The notes beneath the pieces were generated by a model. That model saw only the letters and a program-made list of their open reading frames with translations. It was not told where the DNA came from and made no database searches. This document shows positions 1-6,183 of a stretch of DNA of 13,857 bases, one piece after another. The translations under genes and the position numbers were made by a program. Source of the stretch: JALYGY01 sp963800975 (GTDB lineage Bacteria > Actinomycetota > Rubrobacteria > Rubrobacterales > Rubrobacteraceae). The stretch lies in contig CAWDDB010000018.1 in NCBI GenBank assembly GCA_963800975.1, positions 1 through 13,857 on the forward strand, written 5' to 3'. Position 1 is the stretch's first letter. Every line of letters begins with the position of its first letter.

Positions 1-221
1 CTGAAACGGTGTGCAACCGTGAGCAAAGAAATAAGCTTAGATAAGCTGATTCTGCAACCTGCAGCAACTCCTAGAAACGGGTGTCGGCGGATCGTGGCTC
101 CGAACGCCGCGGGTTCGAGCCCTGTCGGTCACCCCAGTATTTCGTATAGGTAAGCGAGATTGGCGGAATCGGGGTATGCCGTATGGCGGGGCTAGAGGCT
201 AATTGACACCATGTTGACACT
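1..221 (+). repeat. Compound att-like module, copy A (tRNA-His 3' half plus flanks)
   Basis: This is the first of two copies of one arrangement; the second is at 1865-2114. It runs: a conserved block of about 80 bases (inverted repeat ACGGT/ACCGT at 6-10 and 16-20; GCAAC at 54-58 and 64-68, ten bases apart), the 3' half of a tRNA-His (87-136), a short shared stretch containing AGGTAAGC near 149-156, and TGACACCA at 204-211 followed by TGACACT at 215-221. tRNA 3' halves are the usual crossover sites of tyrosine integrases, and short direct repeats on both sides resemble their arm-type sites. Calling it an attachment site is inference, since no integrase gene is visible. The left edge is cut by the window. 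Confidence 0.6.
87..136 (+). other. tRNA-His 3'-half fragment (anticodon arm to CCA), copy A
   Basis: The order matches the 3' half of tRNA-His: anticodon stem 87-91/99-103, loop 92-98 with anticodon GTG at 94-96, five-base variable region, T-arm 109-125 with loop TTCGAGC, acceptor strand CGGTCAC at 126-132, discriminator C at 133 and CCA at 134-136. No matching 5' half (expected to begin GTGACCG, then a D-arm) lies upstream, so this is not a working tRNA gene. Base 33 is C rather than the near-universal U, and pair 27-43 is mismatched, both signs of decay. It is best read as the tRNA side of an integration junction. Confidence 0.7.
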
Positions 222-295
222 TGCAGCAACTTCCCCGGTCTGCCCGCTCGTTCGGCTCTAAACAATCTCAAGCAGCCTTGCTGCCTTCCCAGTGC

Positions 296-1147
296 TTACC
301 GGACCTCTTCGGTAGTGGCGAGCCGCGCCAGATAGTGTTGCGTGAGTACCTCCTTCGAGACCAAGCTGTACAGCTTCGGGAATTGCTCCTTCAGCTCTAC
401 GCGCTCGCACGAGAAGCTCGGCACCTCAGGCTCAGGCCCCTGCAAACCTCGGCGCGTCAGTTCGAACACTTGCAGAAGTCGGCTGTCGGTGACAATGAAG
501 AAGTCGCATTGGGTCCACAGGCTGTAGCTCTTTGCTTGGTTGTGCGCAGCTGTAACTTCCTTTGTCTTGACGAGCCGGTGTTCGTGCTTGGCTTCCACGG
601 TCAGGAGTGGCTGGTTCCGCAGTGACTCAAGTTCGGCGTTAAACAGGGCAAAGTCGATAACCAGTGTAGTTGCCCTGGAGCCGTACGCGGCGCGGATCGG
701 CATCCCGTCGTAACGATCATCGTCCGAGTAGCCGAGTTTCGAAAGTAGCGGGACGATGAACTTGATCTCGACTTCCTTCTCGGTGCGCAGAGCGCTGAGC
801 ACGATCCGGTCGAACCACCCGTCAGCGTTCCATGCTTGCGTAGAGGGCATGTTCATCGAGTCAACCTGTTTATCCACTTTGTCCGGCACTTTGGGAGAAG
901 AAAGGTACACCCAATCTTCGGTGCTCAAGCCCCACTCATCGCCGAAGCGCATAATCGGTGGGGAGATTGAGAGGCCAACCCCGTCTAATGCAGCGCTGAT
1001 CTTGGCAGTGTTGGAATCCGAGCGCTTCTTGTAGCCGAACTTCTTGAGGAGGGTACGAATTCTGAGCTTCTTGGACGCGCTCCCGGAATCGTCCACCTGA
1101 GCCCGAAGGGCGCGAGCAACCTGGAGCGTGTCATCAGGTACGGGCAT
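296..1147 (-). CDS. HsdR_N-like PD-(D/E)XK nuclease-domain protein
   Basis: The 283-residue product has two parts. Residues 26-85 form a basic, helix-rich region (RTLLKKFGYKKR onwards) that looks like a winged-helix or similar DNA-binding module. Residues 115-225 match the N-terminal nuclease domain of type I restriction HsdR proteins: D165 in VIDFALF, E185-A-K187 in LLTVEAKHEH, and Q204-x3-Y208 in NQAKSYS, the QxxxY element that follows the catalytic core in HsdR. The helicase and translocase parts of HsdR are absent, as are hsdM and hsdS nearby, so this is a stand-alone protein rather than a classical type I enzyme. The ATG has AGAGG nine bases upstream. GC content is visibly lower than in the genes after 2700, suggesting transfer. 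It lies between two tRNA-His att-like modules. A defence role is inferred, not shown. Confidence 0.75.
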   Translation of the reverse strand: MPVPDDTLQVARALRAQVDDSGSASKKLRIRTLLKKFGYKKRSDSNTAKISAALDGVGLSISPPIMRFGDEWGLSTEDWVYLSSPKVPDKVDKQVDSMNMPSTQAWNADGWFDRIVLSALRTEKEVEIKFIVPLLSKLGYSDDDRYDGMPIRAAYGSRATTLVIDFALFNAELESLRNQPLLTVEAKHEHRLVKTKEVTAAHNQAKSYSLWTQCDFFIVTDSRLLQVFELTRRGLQGPEPEVPSFSCERVELKEQFPKLYSLVSKEVLTQHYLARLATTEEVR

Positions 1148-1529
1148 GATGTATCGCCTCTGCGGTGAGGGAGAAAGTGGCAGGAGGACCAGCCGCAGCG
1201 GGTTGGCTTAACTTGTGAACACGCCGCCACATGCAGCATAGCGCACCCGCACTGGGTATATGCTGCAATGTCCAATGCCTAAACCCGGCAGCGATCTTCA
1301 TCCTCACTTAAATCCTGCCCCCTTTCCAACGAAGTCCCCACCCTGGATGCGCCTCAAGTTCATCAGTCGACGAACGCCCGCTTCGTATTTGCGCTAGATT
1401 CTAAGCTTCGTCCGGTTCCGCAGCAACCGCCACCGAGACGAGGCGTTCATGAGCGTCGTAGTCCTACCGCCTCGGGCTCGAGCGGTCGGTGGCAGATGGA
1501 GGTCGGCTCGTGTAGGGTTGCGGGCGCAG
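1148..1529. promoter_or_regulatory. Divergent leader between nuclease-like and RHH genes
   Basis: This non-coding stretch separates the minus-strand HsdR_N-like gene from the plus-strand ribbon-helix-helix gene. It should hold promoters for both. I see no convincing -35/-10 pair. The clearest element is a perfect 9-bp inverted repeat, TGCAGCATA (1232-1240) and TATGCTGCA (1259-1267), listed separately. The open frames across this region do not look like proteins. Confidence 0.4.
1232..1267. promoter_or_regulatory. 9-bp inverted repeat, candidate operator
   Basis: TGCAGCATA at 1232-1240 is repeated exactly, inverted, as TATGCTGCA at 1259-1267, with an 18-bp spacer (27 bp centre to centre). It lies about 85-120 bp upstream of the nuclease-like gene and upstream of the RHH gene. 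Paired half-sites of this kind suit a dimeric DNA-binding protein, and the adjacent RHH protein is the obvious candidate. Binding is inferred. Confidence 0.4.
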
Positions 1530-1754
1530 ATGGGACCCTTGCGAAAGTCGATCTCGGTGCGCCTCGAAGAAGGGGTCCACGCGCGCCTACGCCGCCAAAG
1601 CCTCCGAAGCGGTGTACCTACCAGTGCCCTGGTACGGGCCCTCGTCCACCGCTGGCTCGAGGAGCAGGACGAGGCGGGGGAGGCGACCACCGGGCCGCCA
1701 GGCCCAGAACGGGAGCGGCAGCCGGGGCTCTTCGGGGAGGAAGGAGGGCTTTGA
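1530..1754 (+). CDS. Small ribbon-helix-helix (CopG/Arc-type) protein
   Basis: The product is 74 residues from the ATG at 1530. Residues 5-47 have the ribbon-helix-helix pattern: a basic beta strand (RKSISVRLEE), helix A (GVHARLRRQSLRSG) and helix B (PTSALVRALVHRWLEEQDE). The tail is acidic and proline-rich. RHH proteins of this size are usually dimeric repressors or antitoxins that bind paired sites. The frame is open upstream to 1449, but residues before Met-1 here look unstructured and arginine-rich, so 1530 is preferred; no strong ribosome binding site distinguishes the two. It is divergent from the nuclease-like gene and inside the same att-bounded segment, so it may regulate that gene. 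No toxin partner is visible next to it. Confidence 0.6.
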   Translation: MGPLRKSISVRLEEGVHARLRRQSLRSGVPTSALVRALVHRWLEEQDEAGEATTGPPGPERERQPGLFGEEGGL

Positions 1755-1864
1755 GGTTCCAGGCGTACGTTGCTTGTCCTTGGGTTCCCCTCTTGCCGCT
1801 TTAGTTGCCCCTCTTGAAAGTGCATTGCGCAGTGGACGCTCTCACTCCCAATACCTAACCTGAT

Positions 1865-2114
1865 TGACACCACTTCTGACACCACTCAGGGCGCTACACG
1901 CAGAAACGGCTGGCAACCGTCAGCAAAGAAAGCCTGCTTAGATAAGCCAATTCTGCAACAAGGGGCAACCCCTGGAAACCGATGTCGTCGGATTGTGGCT
2001 CCGGAGGGCGCGGGTTCGAGCCCGGTCGGTCATCCTGTGAATCCCGCACAGGTAAGCCGTATGCGCGTAATTGAGAACACGACGTGAGGGTTGTGTTTGG
2101 GCCGTTTGACACCA
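1865..2114 (+). repeat. Compound att-like module, copy B
   Basis: This copy matches the one at 1-221 in order and sequence: two TGACACCA repeats (1865-1872, 1877-1884), a conserved block from about 1903 (CAACCG, AGCAAAGAA and TTAGATAAGC shared with copy A), GCAAC at 1955-1959 and 1965-1969 again ten bases apart, an inverted repeat AGGGG/CCCCT at 1961-1973 where copy A has CTGCA/TGCAG, the tRNA-His 3' half (1988-2034), a shared AGGTAAGC near 2050-2057, and TGACACCA at 2107-2114. The copies differ at many positions and by at least one indel, so they are old or come from different elements. Confidence 0.6.
1988..2034 (+). other. tRNA-His 3'-half fragment, copy B
   Basis: The anticodon arm is better preserved than in copy A: stem 1988-1992/2000-2004, loop TTGTGGC at 1993-1999 with U33 and anticodon GTG at 1995-1997. 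The T-arm (2010-2026) keeps loop TTCGAGC but has a G-G mismatch in its stem. The acceptor strand CGGTCAT (2027-2033) differs by one base from copy A, and no CCA follows. There is no D-arm or 5' acceptor strand upstream, so this is not a functional tRNA. Confidence 0.65.
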
Positions 2115-2371
2115 CATTGCAGAGGTCAGGCCCACCTTCTCGTTGCCTGGTGAGCTCGGGGTCCGGTGCCCCGACGTTCGCACCGCCCTGTACTTACAGT
2201 TCGCCTGTCTCGTTACAGGCGAAGCGCCAGGTTGGGCTCTGCGACGGCTGCGGCGCCCCGTTCGAGAAATGACGTCGGGACTATCTGTAGTGCGGTCCCG
2301 CGTGCCGGAGCCGTACATCTCGCTTCCGCAAGAAAGTGGAGGCCAAGACAGGTGCGGTCCCGAGCTGTCCG

Positions 2372-2611
2372 TCAGGGCGAGCCGAGCTCCGACCATTCCC
2401 CGATCAGGGTGAAGAGAGCCGAGTGGTTCCAGCCGCCCCTCCCCTTGGCCATGAGCGCCCCGAACATCTGATCCACGAGCGCCGTAGCGAGGAGCGTCGC
2501 CCCCTGCTCCCTGCCCGCCGGGAAGACTTCGCTAAGGCTATAAGCAAGGACAAGCCTTGTTTTCTTGGTACGGTCTTAACAATCCATCGCGAGGAGGGAA
2601 CCCTCGAAGTC
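2372..2611 (-). pseudogene. 3' remnant of 3-hydroxyisobutyrate dehydrogenase-type oxidoreductase
   Basis: Read on the minus strand from 2611 to the TGA at 2372-2374, one frame gives a C-terminus typical of the HIBADH/GarR/6-phosphogluconate dehydrogenase-like family: LLATALVDQMFGAL followed by a GRGGWNHSALFTLI segment, the helix and G-x-x-x-SA region that closes this all-helical domain. Weaker similarity continues upstream (DFEGSLLAMD, TRLVLAYS), but the frame is cut by a TAA at 2576-2578. The NAD-binding Rossmann domain and the catalytic lysine region are missing. This is a decayed 3' fragment next to the att-like module, perhaps truncated by an insertion or deletion there. The family call rests on pattern recognition only. 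Confidence 0.6.
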
Positions 2612-2683
2612 ATGGATGCGCCGTGATCGCCTTGTAACCACCAAGCGGCACGCCGGCTCGTCGTCGGGAACCCGCGCCGAAGA

Positions 2684-2711
2684 TTGGTCCCCTGATGCGG
2701 TCTCGTATAAG
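2684..2711 (+). promoter_or_regulatory. Candidate sigma-70-type promoter of cNMP/acyltransferase operon
   Basis: TATAAG at 2706-2711 matches the -10 consensus at five of six bases. TTGGTC at 2684-2689 is a weak -35, with a 16-bp spacer. It lies about 60 bases before the chosen GTG start of the first operon gene. It is the best candidate in the upstream region. Confidence 0.4.
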
Positions 2712-2772
2712 ATTCCTGCTAAGGTTTTCTAGCGTCCGTTTGTGCGGCGGGGGTTGGGGAGAGGACACCAAA

Positions 2773-3294
2773 GTGGACAAAAACCAGGAGGCACACCCGC
2801 GCGCGACCGCGCGGCTGTCAACAGAGGTAACGGCCGAGGATTTGGCCGAACTCCGCTTCTTCGAGGACCTGCCAGGTTGGGCGTGCGAGCGGCTGGCGGC
2901 GTCGGCGACGAAGAGGAGGTTCGAGCAAGGGGCGATAGTCGTGCGGCAGAACGACGAGGCGCGTGGGGTGTACTTCCTCCACTCCGGGGCGGCGCAGGAC
3001 CTGGTCTACTTCGAGGGGGTGGGCGACCTCTTGATGGGCGTGCAGCGGGACCCAGGGAGCCTCGTCGCCGGGTGGTCGGCTTTCAAGCCCCCTTACCGAT
3101 ACACCTCTTCGACGAGGTGCGAGGAGGTCAGCGAGATGGTCCGGCTCCCCCGCGACGCCTTCGAGGAAATCCTCGGCGAGGACCCGTACCTGGGCTACCG
3201 CATCCTGAAGAAGGTCGCCGCCGCGGTGGACCACCGGCTCGAAGAGGCCGTCACCTTTCTCTCGGAGACCCCGACCATCCCGGACGGGGCATGA
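2773..3294 (+). CDS. Cyclic nucleotide-binding-domain protein
   Basis: The product is 173 residues from the GTG at 2773, which has GGGGAGAGG about eight bases upstream. The frame is open to an ATG at 2695, but the extra 26 residues do not resemble the family and that start lacks a ribosome binding site. Nearly the whole protein is one CRP/cNMP-binding beta-barrel: FFEDLPGWACERLA, then FEQGAIVVRQNDEARGVYFL, then GSLVAGWSAFKPPYRYTSS and the C-terminal helices. No DNA-binding domain follows, so it is not a CRP-type regulator by itself. The phosphate-binding cassette has G-W where FGE is usual, which makes cAMP binding doubtful. It overlaps the next gene, which begins with the same domain type, by four bases (ATGA), so the two are probably co-translated. 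Confidence 0.8.
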   Translation: MDKNQEAHPRATARLSTEVTAEDLAELRFFEDLPGWACERLAASATKRRFEQGAIVVRQNDEARGVYFLHSGAAQDLVYFEGVGDLLMGVQRDPGSLVAGWSAFKPPYRYTSSTRCEEVSEMVRLPRDAFEEILGEDPYLGYRILKKVAAAVDHRLEEAVTFLSETPTIPDGA

Positions 3295-4817
3295 ACACCC
3301 TGGAGCTCCTGCGCGAGTCCCCGTTTTTCGAGGGGGTGGAACGCGAGCACCTCGAGCACTTCGCGGCCCACGCCTGGAGAGAGACGTTCGAGCCGGGAGA
3401 GGCCGTGATAAAGCAGGGGGATCCCGCAACGGCGTTCTACGTGCTCGACAGCGGCAAGATCGAGCTGTCCTTCGCGAAGGTCGGCGCCGAGCTCGGGGCC
3501 CCGGCCGAGGAGGCGGGCCCCGAGACGGAAGGCCATACCCTGCCCCACCTCGTCGGCCACCGAGGCTACCCCGTCGGCTGGGCCTCCCTCGTGGAGCCAC
3601 ACCGCTACCGGGCTACCGCCGTCGCGCGCGAGCACACCGAGATGCTGGTGCTGGCGAGGGACCTCTTCGAGGCGTACGCGGAGGAACGGCCGGACTTCGG
3701 CCTGGCCTTTATGCGGCGCGTGCTGTGGCTTATCGGCAACCACCTGCGCATGACGCGGACGCGCCTCGTGGCCGCCCGCTACGGGAACGTGCCGCAGACG
3801 GTCCGCGCCCTCCTCGACCAGAACGCCGCCACCTTGAGTGTCGCCTCAGCGCTGCACAAGATCCCCCACTACCTGGAGCACCGCCTCACCTTGGACGACG
3901 CGCACCGCACCCTCGAGGTGCTCAAGGGGGGCGGCGACGAGGTCGAGCGCGAGCTGGCCGCCCAGATATCCGACCTCTTGGACGAGGTCTGGCGGGAGGT
4001 CCGGATCTTCCGCCAGCTGCAGGAGATCTACGACCTGGTGGCCGGCGCGCCGCCCGCGATGAGCCCGGAGGAGCTCCGGCGCAAAAGCTGCGAGAAGTTT
4101 GCCGAGCTCTTCGAGGACACCGCTTACGTCGTCTGTGGCGAGGAGAACCTCCCGAACGAGCCGGGGCAAATATTTGTCATGAACCACCTCTCGAACCATC
4201 TGGACAACCTGCTGCCAAACGCATTCATCCTAACGCTCGACACGCACTTCGTCTCGTCCATGATCCTGCTCAAGAAGTACGGCGAGGCGCCGGTGCGCGT
4301 CGTCCGCAAGTCCGACCCGGGCGAGTACGGCCACCAGAAGTTCTACGACCGGCTCGGCTACATCTACGTCTACTCCGGTTACGTGGACCCCACGGACGAC
4401 CCGCGCGTCTCCCCCGAAGAGCGCCGCCGGCTGTTCCTGGACACCGCCGAGGAGAACCTGAGGAACGGCCGCAACATCGTCATCTGCCCCGAGGGCACCA
4501 GCACCGAGACGGAGAATTCGCCCCTGCCGTTCAAGACCGGCGCCTTCCATTTGGCGGCCAGCGTCAGGCCCGAGCCCCTCATAGTCCCGATAGCCGTGGC
4601 GAATTTCGACAAGAAGCTCACGCGTACCCGGACGGTGGCGGTGGTGCACGAGCCGTTCCGCCTCTCCGAACACCTGGGCGCGAACCCCGGTAGGGAGGCG
4701 ATGCGCGCGTTTGTCGACGACCATGTCAACGAACGTTTCCATGGCTACGTCCGCGAAGCTGTGCAGCTGGCGGCCAGACCGGCCGAGGGGACGAGCGGCT
4801 TCCGAGCGTCACGGTGA
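3291..4817 (+). CDS. cNMP-binding domain / PlsC-type acyltransferase fusion
   Basis: The product is 508 residues, starting at the ATG that overlaps the previous stop. Residues 1-130 are a cNMP-binding fold (FFEGVEREHLEHFA, FEPGEAVIKQGDPATAFYVL, and VGWASLVEPHRYRATAVA, again G-W in place of FGE). Residues 135-260 are a helical linker. Residues 290-480 resemble the phospholipid/glycerol acyltransferase family: MNHLSNHLD (N298, H299, D305) as motif I and PEGTSTET (P400-T407) as motif III. Family members transfer acyl groups from acyl-CoA or acyl-ACP to lysophosphatidate or related lipids at the membrane. Motif I here has five residues between His and Asp instead of the canonical four. The architecture suggests ligand-gated acylation; ligand and acceptor are unknown. 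Confidence 0.8.
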   Translation: MNTLELLRESPFFEGVEREHLEHFAAHAWRETFEPGEAVIKQGDPATAFYVLDSGKIELSFAKVGAELGAPAEEAGPETEGHTLPHLVGHRGYPVGWASLVEPHRYRATAVAREHTEMLVLARDLFEAYAEERPDFGLAFMRRVLWLIGNHLRMTRTRLVAARYGNVPQTVRALLDQNAATLSVASALHKIPHYLEHRLTLDDAHRTLEVLKGGGDEVERELAAQISDLLDEVWREVRIFRQLQEIYDLVAGAPPAMSPEELRRKSCEKFAELFEDTAYVVCGEENLPNEPGQIFVMNHLSNHLDNLLPNAFILTLDTHFVSSMILLKKYGEAPVRVVRKSDPGEYGHQKFYDRLGYIYVYSGYVDPTDDPRVSPEERRRLFLDTAEENLRNGRNIVICPEGTSTETENSPLPFKTGAFHLAASVRPEPLIVPIAVANFDKKLTRTRTVAVVHEPFRLSEHLGANPGREAMRAFVDDHVNERFHGYVREAVQLAARPAEGTSGFRASR

Positions 4818-5809
4818 CGAGATTTCCGGATCGGTACGCCGCGGGCCGGGGCGGGGGCCGCGGTGAATGCCCGCGGCCCCCGCTGACGCGTCCTCCGGAC
4901 TTCGAAGCGTTCTGGAGCAGGACCAGTACGGAGCTTGGACGGATCCCACCCGCCATCTCTCGCGAGCCGCTCTATTCGGAGGATCCCGCCCTCGGATTCG
5001 AGCGGCTGACGTTCGACTCCTTGGGAGGGGGGCGGATCTCGGGTTACGTGATCCGGTGGCGAGACGAAGTTCCACGGCCGCTAGTCGTGCACGGCCACGG
5101 GTACGGCGGCGGGCTCGATCCCATGTGGCGCTGGGCGGAGGCGGGCGTCAACGTGGTCGGCGTGGAAGCTCGAGGGTACGGGCGTTCCAGGTACGCACTC
5201 CCATCTCCATCGCGGTGGGGGTACGTCATGACCGGGATGGAATCCCCCGAGGGGTACGTCCTGCGAGGGGCTGTGTGCGACTATATGCGCGCGGTCGAGG
5301 CCGGGAGGGAGATCCTGGGTCCACTAGCCTCTCGTACGGTCCTGAACGGCACGAGCTTCGCCGGGGGGCTGGCCGTGATGGCCCAGGGCGTCATGCAGGT
5401 AGCGGACCTGCTCGTCGTGGCGGTGCCGAGTTTCGGGTGGGCCGAGGGCAGGCGGTTTCTCGTGGAGGAGGGCTCGGGGCAGGAGATCAACCGCTACCTA
5501 GAGGTGCACCCCGAACGTGAAGAGGACCTGATGGTTGTCCTCTCCTACTTCGACCCGATGAATTTCGCCGTAGATATACGCTGTCCTACCCTGGTCGGCC
5601 TGGGCCTGAAAGATGATGTGGTCCCGGCCCCCACCGTGTACGCTATAGCCAACCACCTGTCCGGACCGCGCGAGGTCGTGCGGCTGCCCGTAAGCCACAC
5701 CGACCGCCCCGAGGAGAAGCTCTGGGATCGATTCGAGGCGTACTGGCTCTGCCTCGCGACAAGAGGCGCTCCCCCGGACTTCGGAGAGAACAGAGAACGA
5801 TCGCTCTAG
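4814..5809 (+). CDS. CE7-like alpha/beta hydrolase (acetyl xylan esterase fold)
   Basis: The product is 331 residues, starting at a GTG that overlaps the acyltransferase stop by four bases (GTGA). It has the AXE1/cephalosporin-C deacetylase layout: N-terminal PPDFEAFWSRT, strand VVHGHGYGGG (oxyanion region), VVGVEARGYGRS, nucleophile elbow NGTSFAGG with Ser181, Asp267/268 in GLKDDVVPAP and His295 in VSHTD. The length is normal for the family. The three CE7 signature motifs all vary: RGQ is RGY, GxSQG is GTSFAG and HE is HT. The triad is present, so an active esterase is likely, but the substrate need not be a sugar acetate. Its coupling to a lipid acyltransferase gene suggests it may act on an acyl ester in the same process. 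Confidence 0.75.
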   Translation: MTRFPDRYAAGRGGGRGECPRPPLTRPPDFEAFWSRTSTELGRIPPAISREPLYSEDPALGFERLTFDSLGGGRISGYVIRWRDEVPRPLVVHGHGYGGGLDPMWRWAEAGVNVVGVEARGYGRSRYALPSPSRWGYVMTGMESPEGYVLRGAVCDYMRAVEAGREILGPLASRTVLNGTSFAGGLAVMAQGVMQVADLLVVAVPSFGWAEGRRFLVEEGSGQEINRYLEVHPEREEDLMVVLSYFDPMNFAVDIRCPTLVGLGLKDDVVPAPTVYAIANHLSGPREVVRLPVSHTDRPEEKLWDRFEAYWLCLATRGAPPDFGENRERSL

Positions 5810-5841
5810 AAGGTCGCGTCGTCGGAGCCCGGACCTCGTCG

Positions 5842-5975
5842 GGGGTGGCGACACGGCTTTGGCCCACCCGCCGCCGAGGGTCACGCCGACACCGGCGAGG
5901 GCGATGACCGCTACTACGGAGATAGCGGTGGCCGTGCCCAACAGCTTCGCGCCCGCAAAAGTCCCTCCGCGCCTG
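5842..5975 (-). pseudogene. Possible remnant of a paralogue of the 6345-6707 membrane protein
   Basis: A minus-strand frame encodes KLLGTATAISVVAVIALAG and then WAKAV. The 120-residue protein at 6345-6707, also minus strand, has the same pattern: GLLCMAGCVSLVAIFAIAA and then WAEAV. Shared positions include LL, A, S, VA, alternating A, G, and WAxAV. The frame has only a TTG as a nearby start, lacks the first transmembrane helix of the other protein, and runs on antisense into the hydrolase gene, so it looks like a fragment. Similarity in hydrophobic sequence can arise by chance. Confidence 0.35.
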
Positions 5976-6154
5976 TGACGCGCTGTGGGACGCCCAACAC
6001 CGGCACGTTACCCTCTGTGACTCCCCGCGCACGCTTCCCTACAAATGGTACGGGCACGCACGAAGGTCGACGACCGCGATGCACGCCATGTCGCGGGAGA
6101 TTTGGGGCTCCGGCCTTGTCTGTTTCGGTAGTATAGGGGCAGCAAGTCTTGTGA

Positions 6155-6167
6155 CTAGACGTTCTAG
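6155..6167. promoter_or_regulatory. Palindrome CTAGA-CGT-TCTAG, candidate operator
   Basis: A perfect 5-bp inverted repeat with a 3-bp centre lies 16 bases before the start of the 32-residue ORF and just before its ribosome binding site. The position suits an operator or mRNA hairpin controlling that ORF. No specific regulator is identified. Confidence 0.3.
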
Positions 6168-6183
6168 AAGCGAGGAGACGGCC

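Larger units (their letters stand above)
1755..2371. other. Non-coding stretch holding the second att-like module
   Basis: No convincing gene lies here. The stretch contains TGACACCA pairs at 1865-1884, the second compound module and tRNA-His fragment, another TGACACCA at 2107-2114, and then about 250 bases of GC-rich sequence without recognisable content up to the oxidoreductase remnant. Several open frames cross it on both strands, but their products are arginine/proline/serine-rich and run antisense through the tRNA fragment. Confidence 0.5.
5810..6183. other. Intergenic region with remnant and palindrome
   Basis: No intact gene is evident. The left half holds a minus-strand fragment resembling the membrane protein at 6345-6707 (listed separately). 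The right half leads into the 32-residue ORF and contains CTAGA-cgt-TCTAG at 6155-6167. I see no clear intrinsic terminator for the hydrolase operon. Confidence 0.4.

Noticed and set aside
87..136. Complete tRNA-His gene
   Set aside because: The 5' acceptor strand and D-arm are absent and base 33 is C; only the 3' half is present.
71..271. Minus-strand open frame through the first tRNA-His fragment, with a GDRQGSNPRR motif
   Set aside because: This motif is the common artefact of reading a tRNA T-arm antisense; the same artefact recurs at 1894-2115.
1394..1885. 163-residue minus-strand frame opposite the RHH gene
   Set aside because: Arg/Ser/Pro-rich product with no fold pattern; the plus-strand frame has a clear ribbon-helix-helix signature.
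1..2114. CRISPR array or insertion sequence as the explanation for the repeats
   Set aside because: Only two long, divergent modules with a tRNA half are present; there are no regularly spaced short repeats, no transposase and no matching terminal inverted repeats.
2084..2272. Short plus-strand frame ending CDGCGAPFEK, resembling half of a zinc ribbon
   Set aside because: Only one Cys pair is present, the rest is low-complexity, and there is no ribosome binding site; too little to call a gene or remnant.
2742..3290. Upstream extension of the acyltransferase frame (183 further codons)
   Set aside because: It is the out-of-frame shadow of the cNMP-binding gene, rich in Arg/Gly/Pro; the ATG at 3291 overlapping the previous stop is the natural start.
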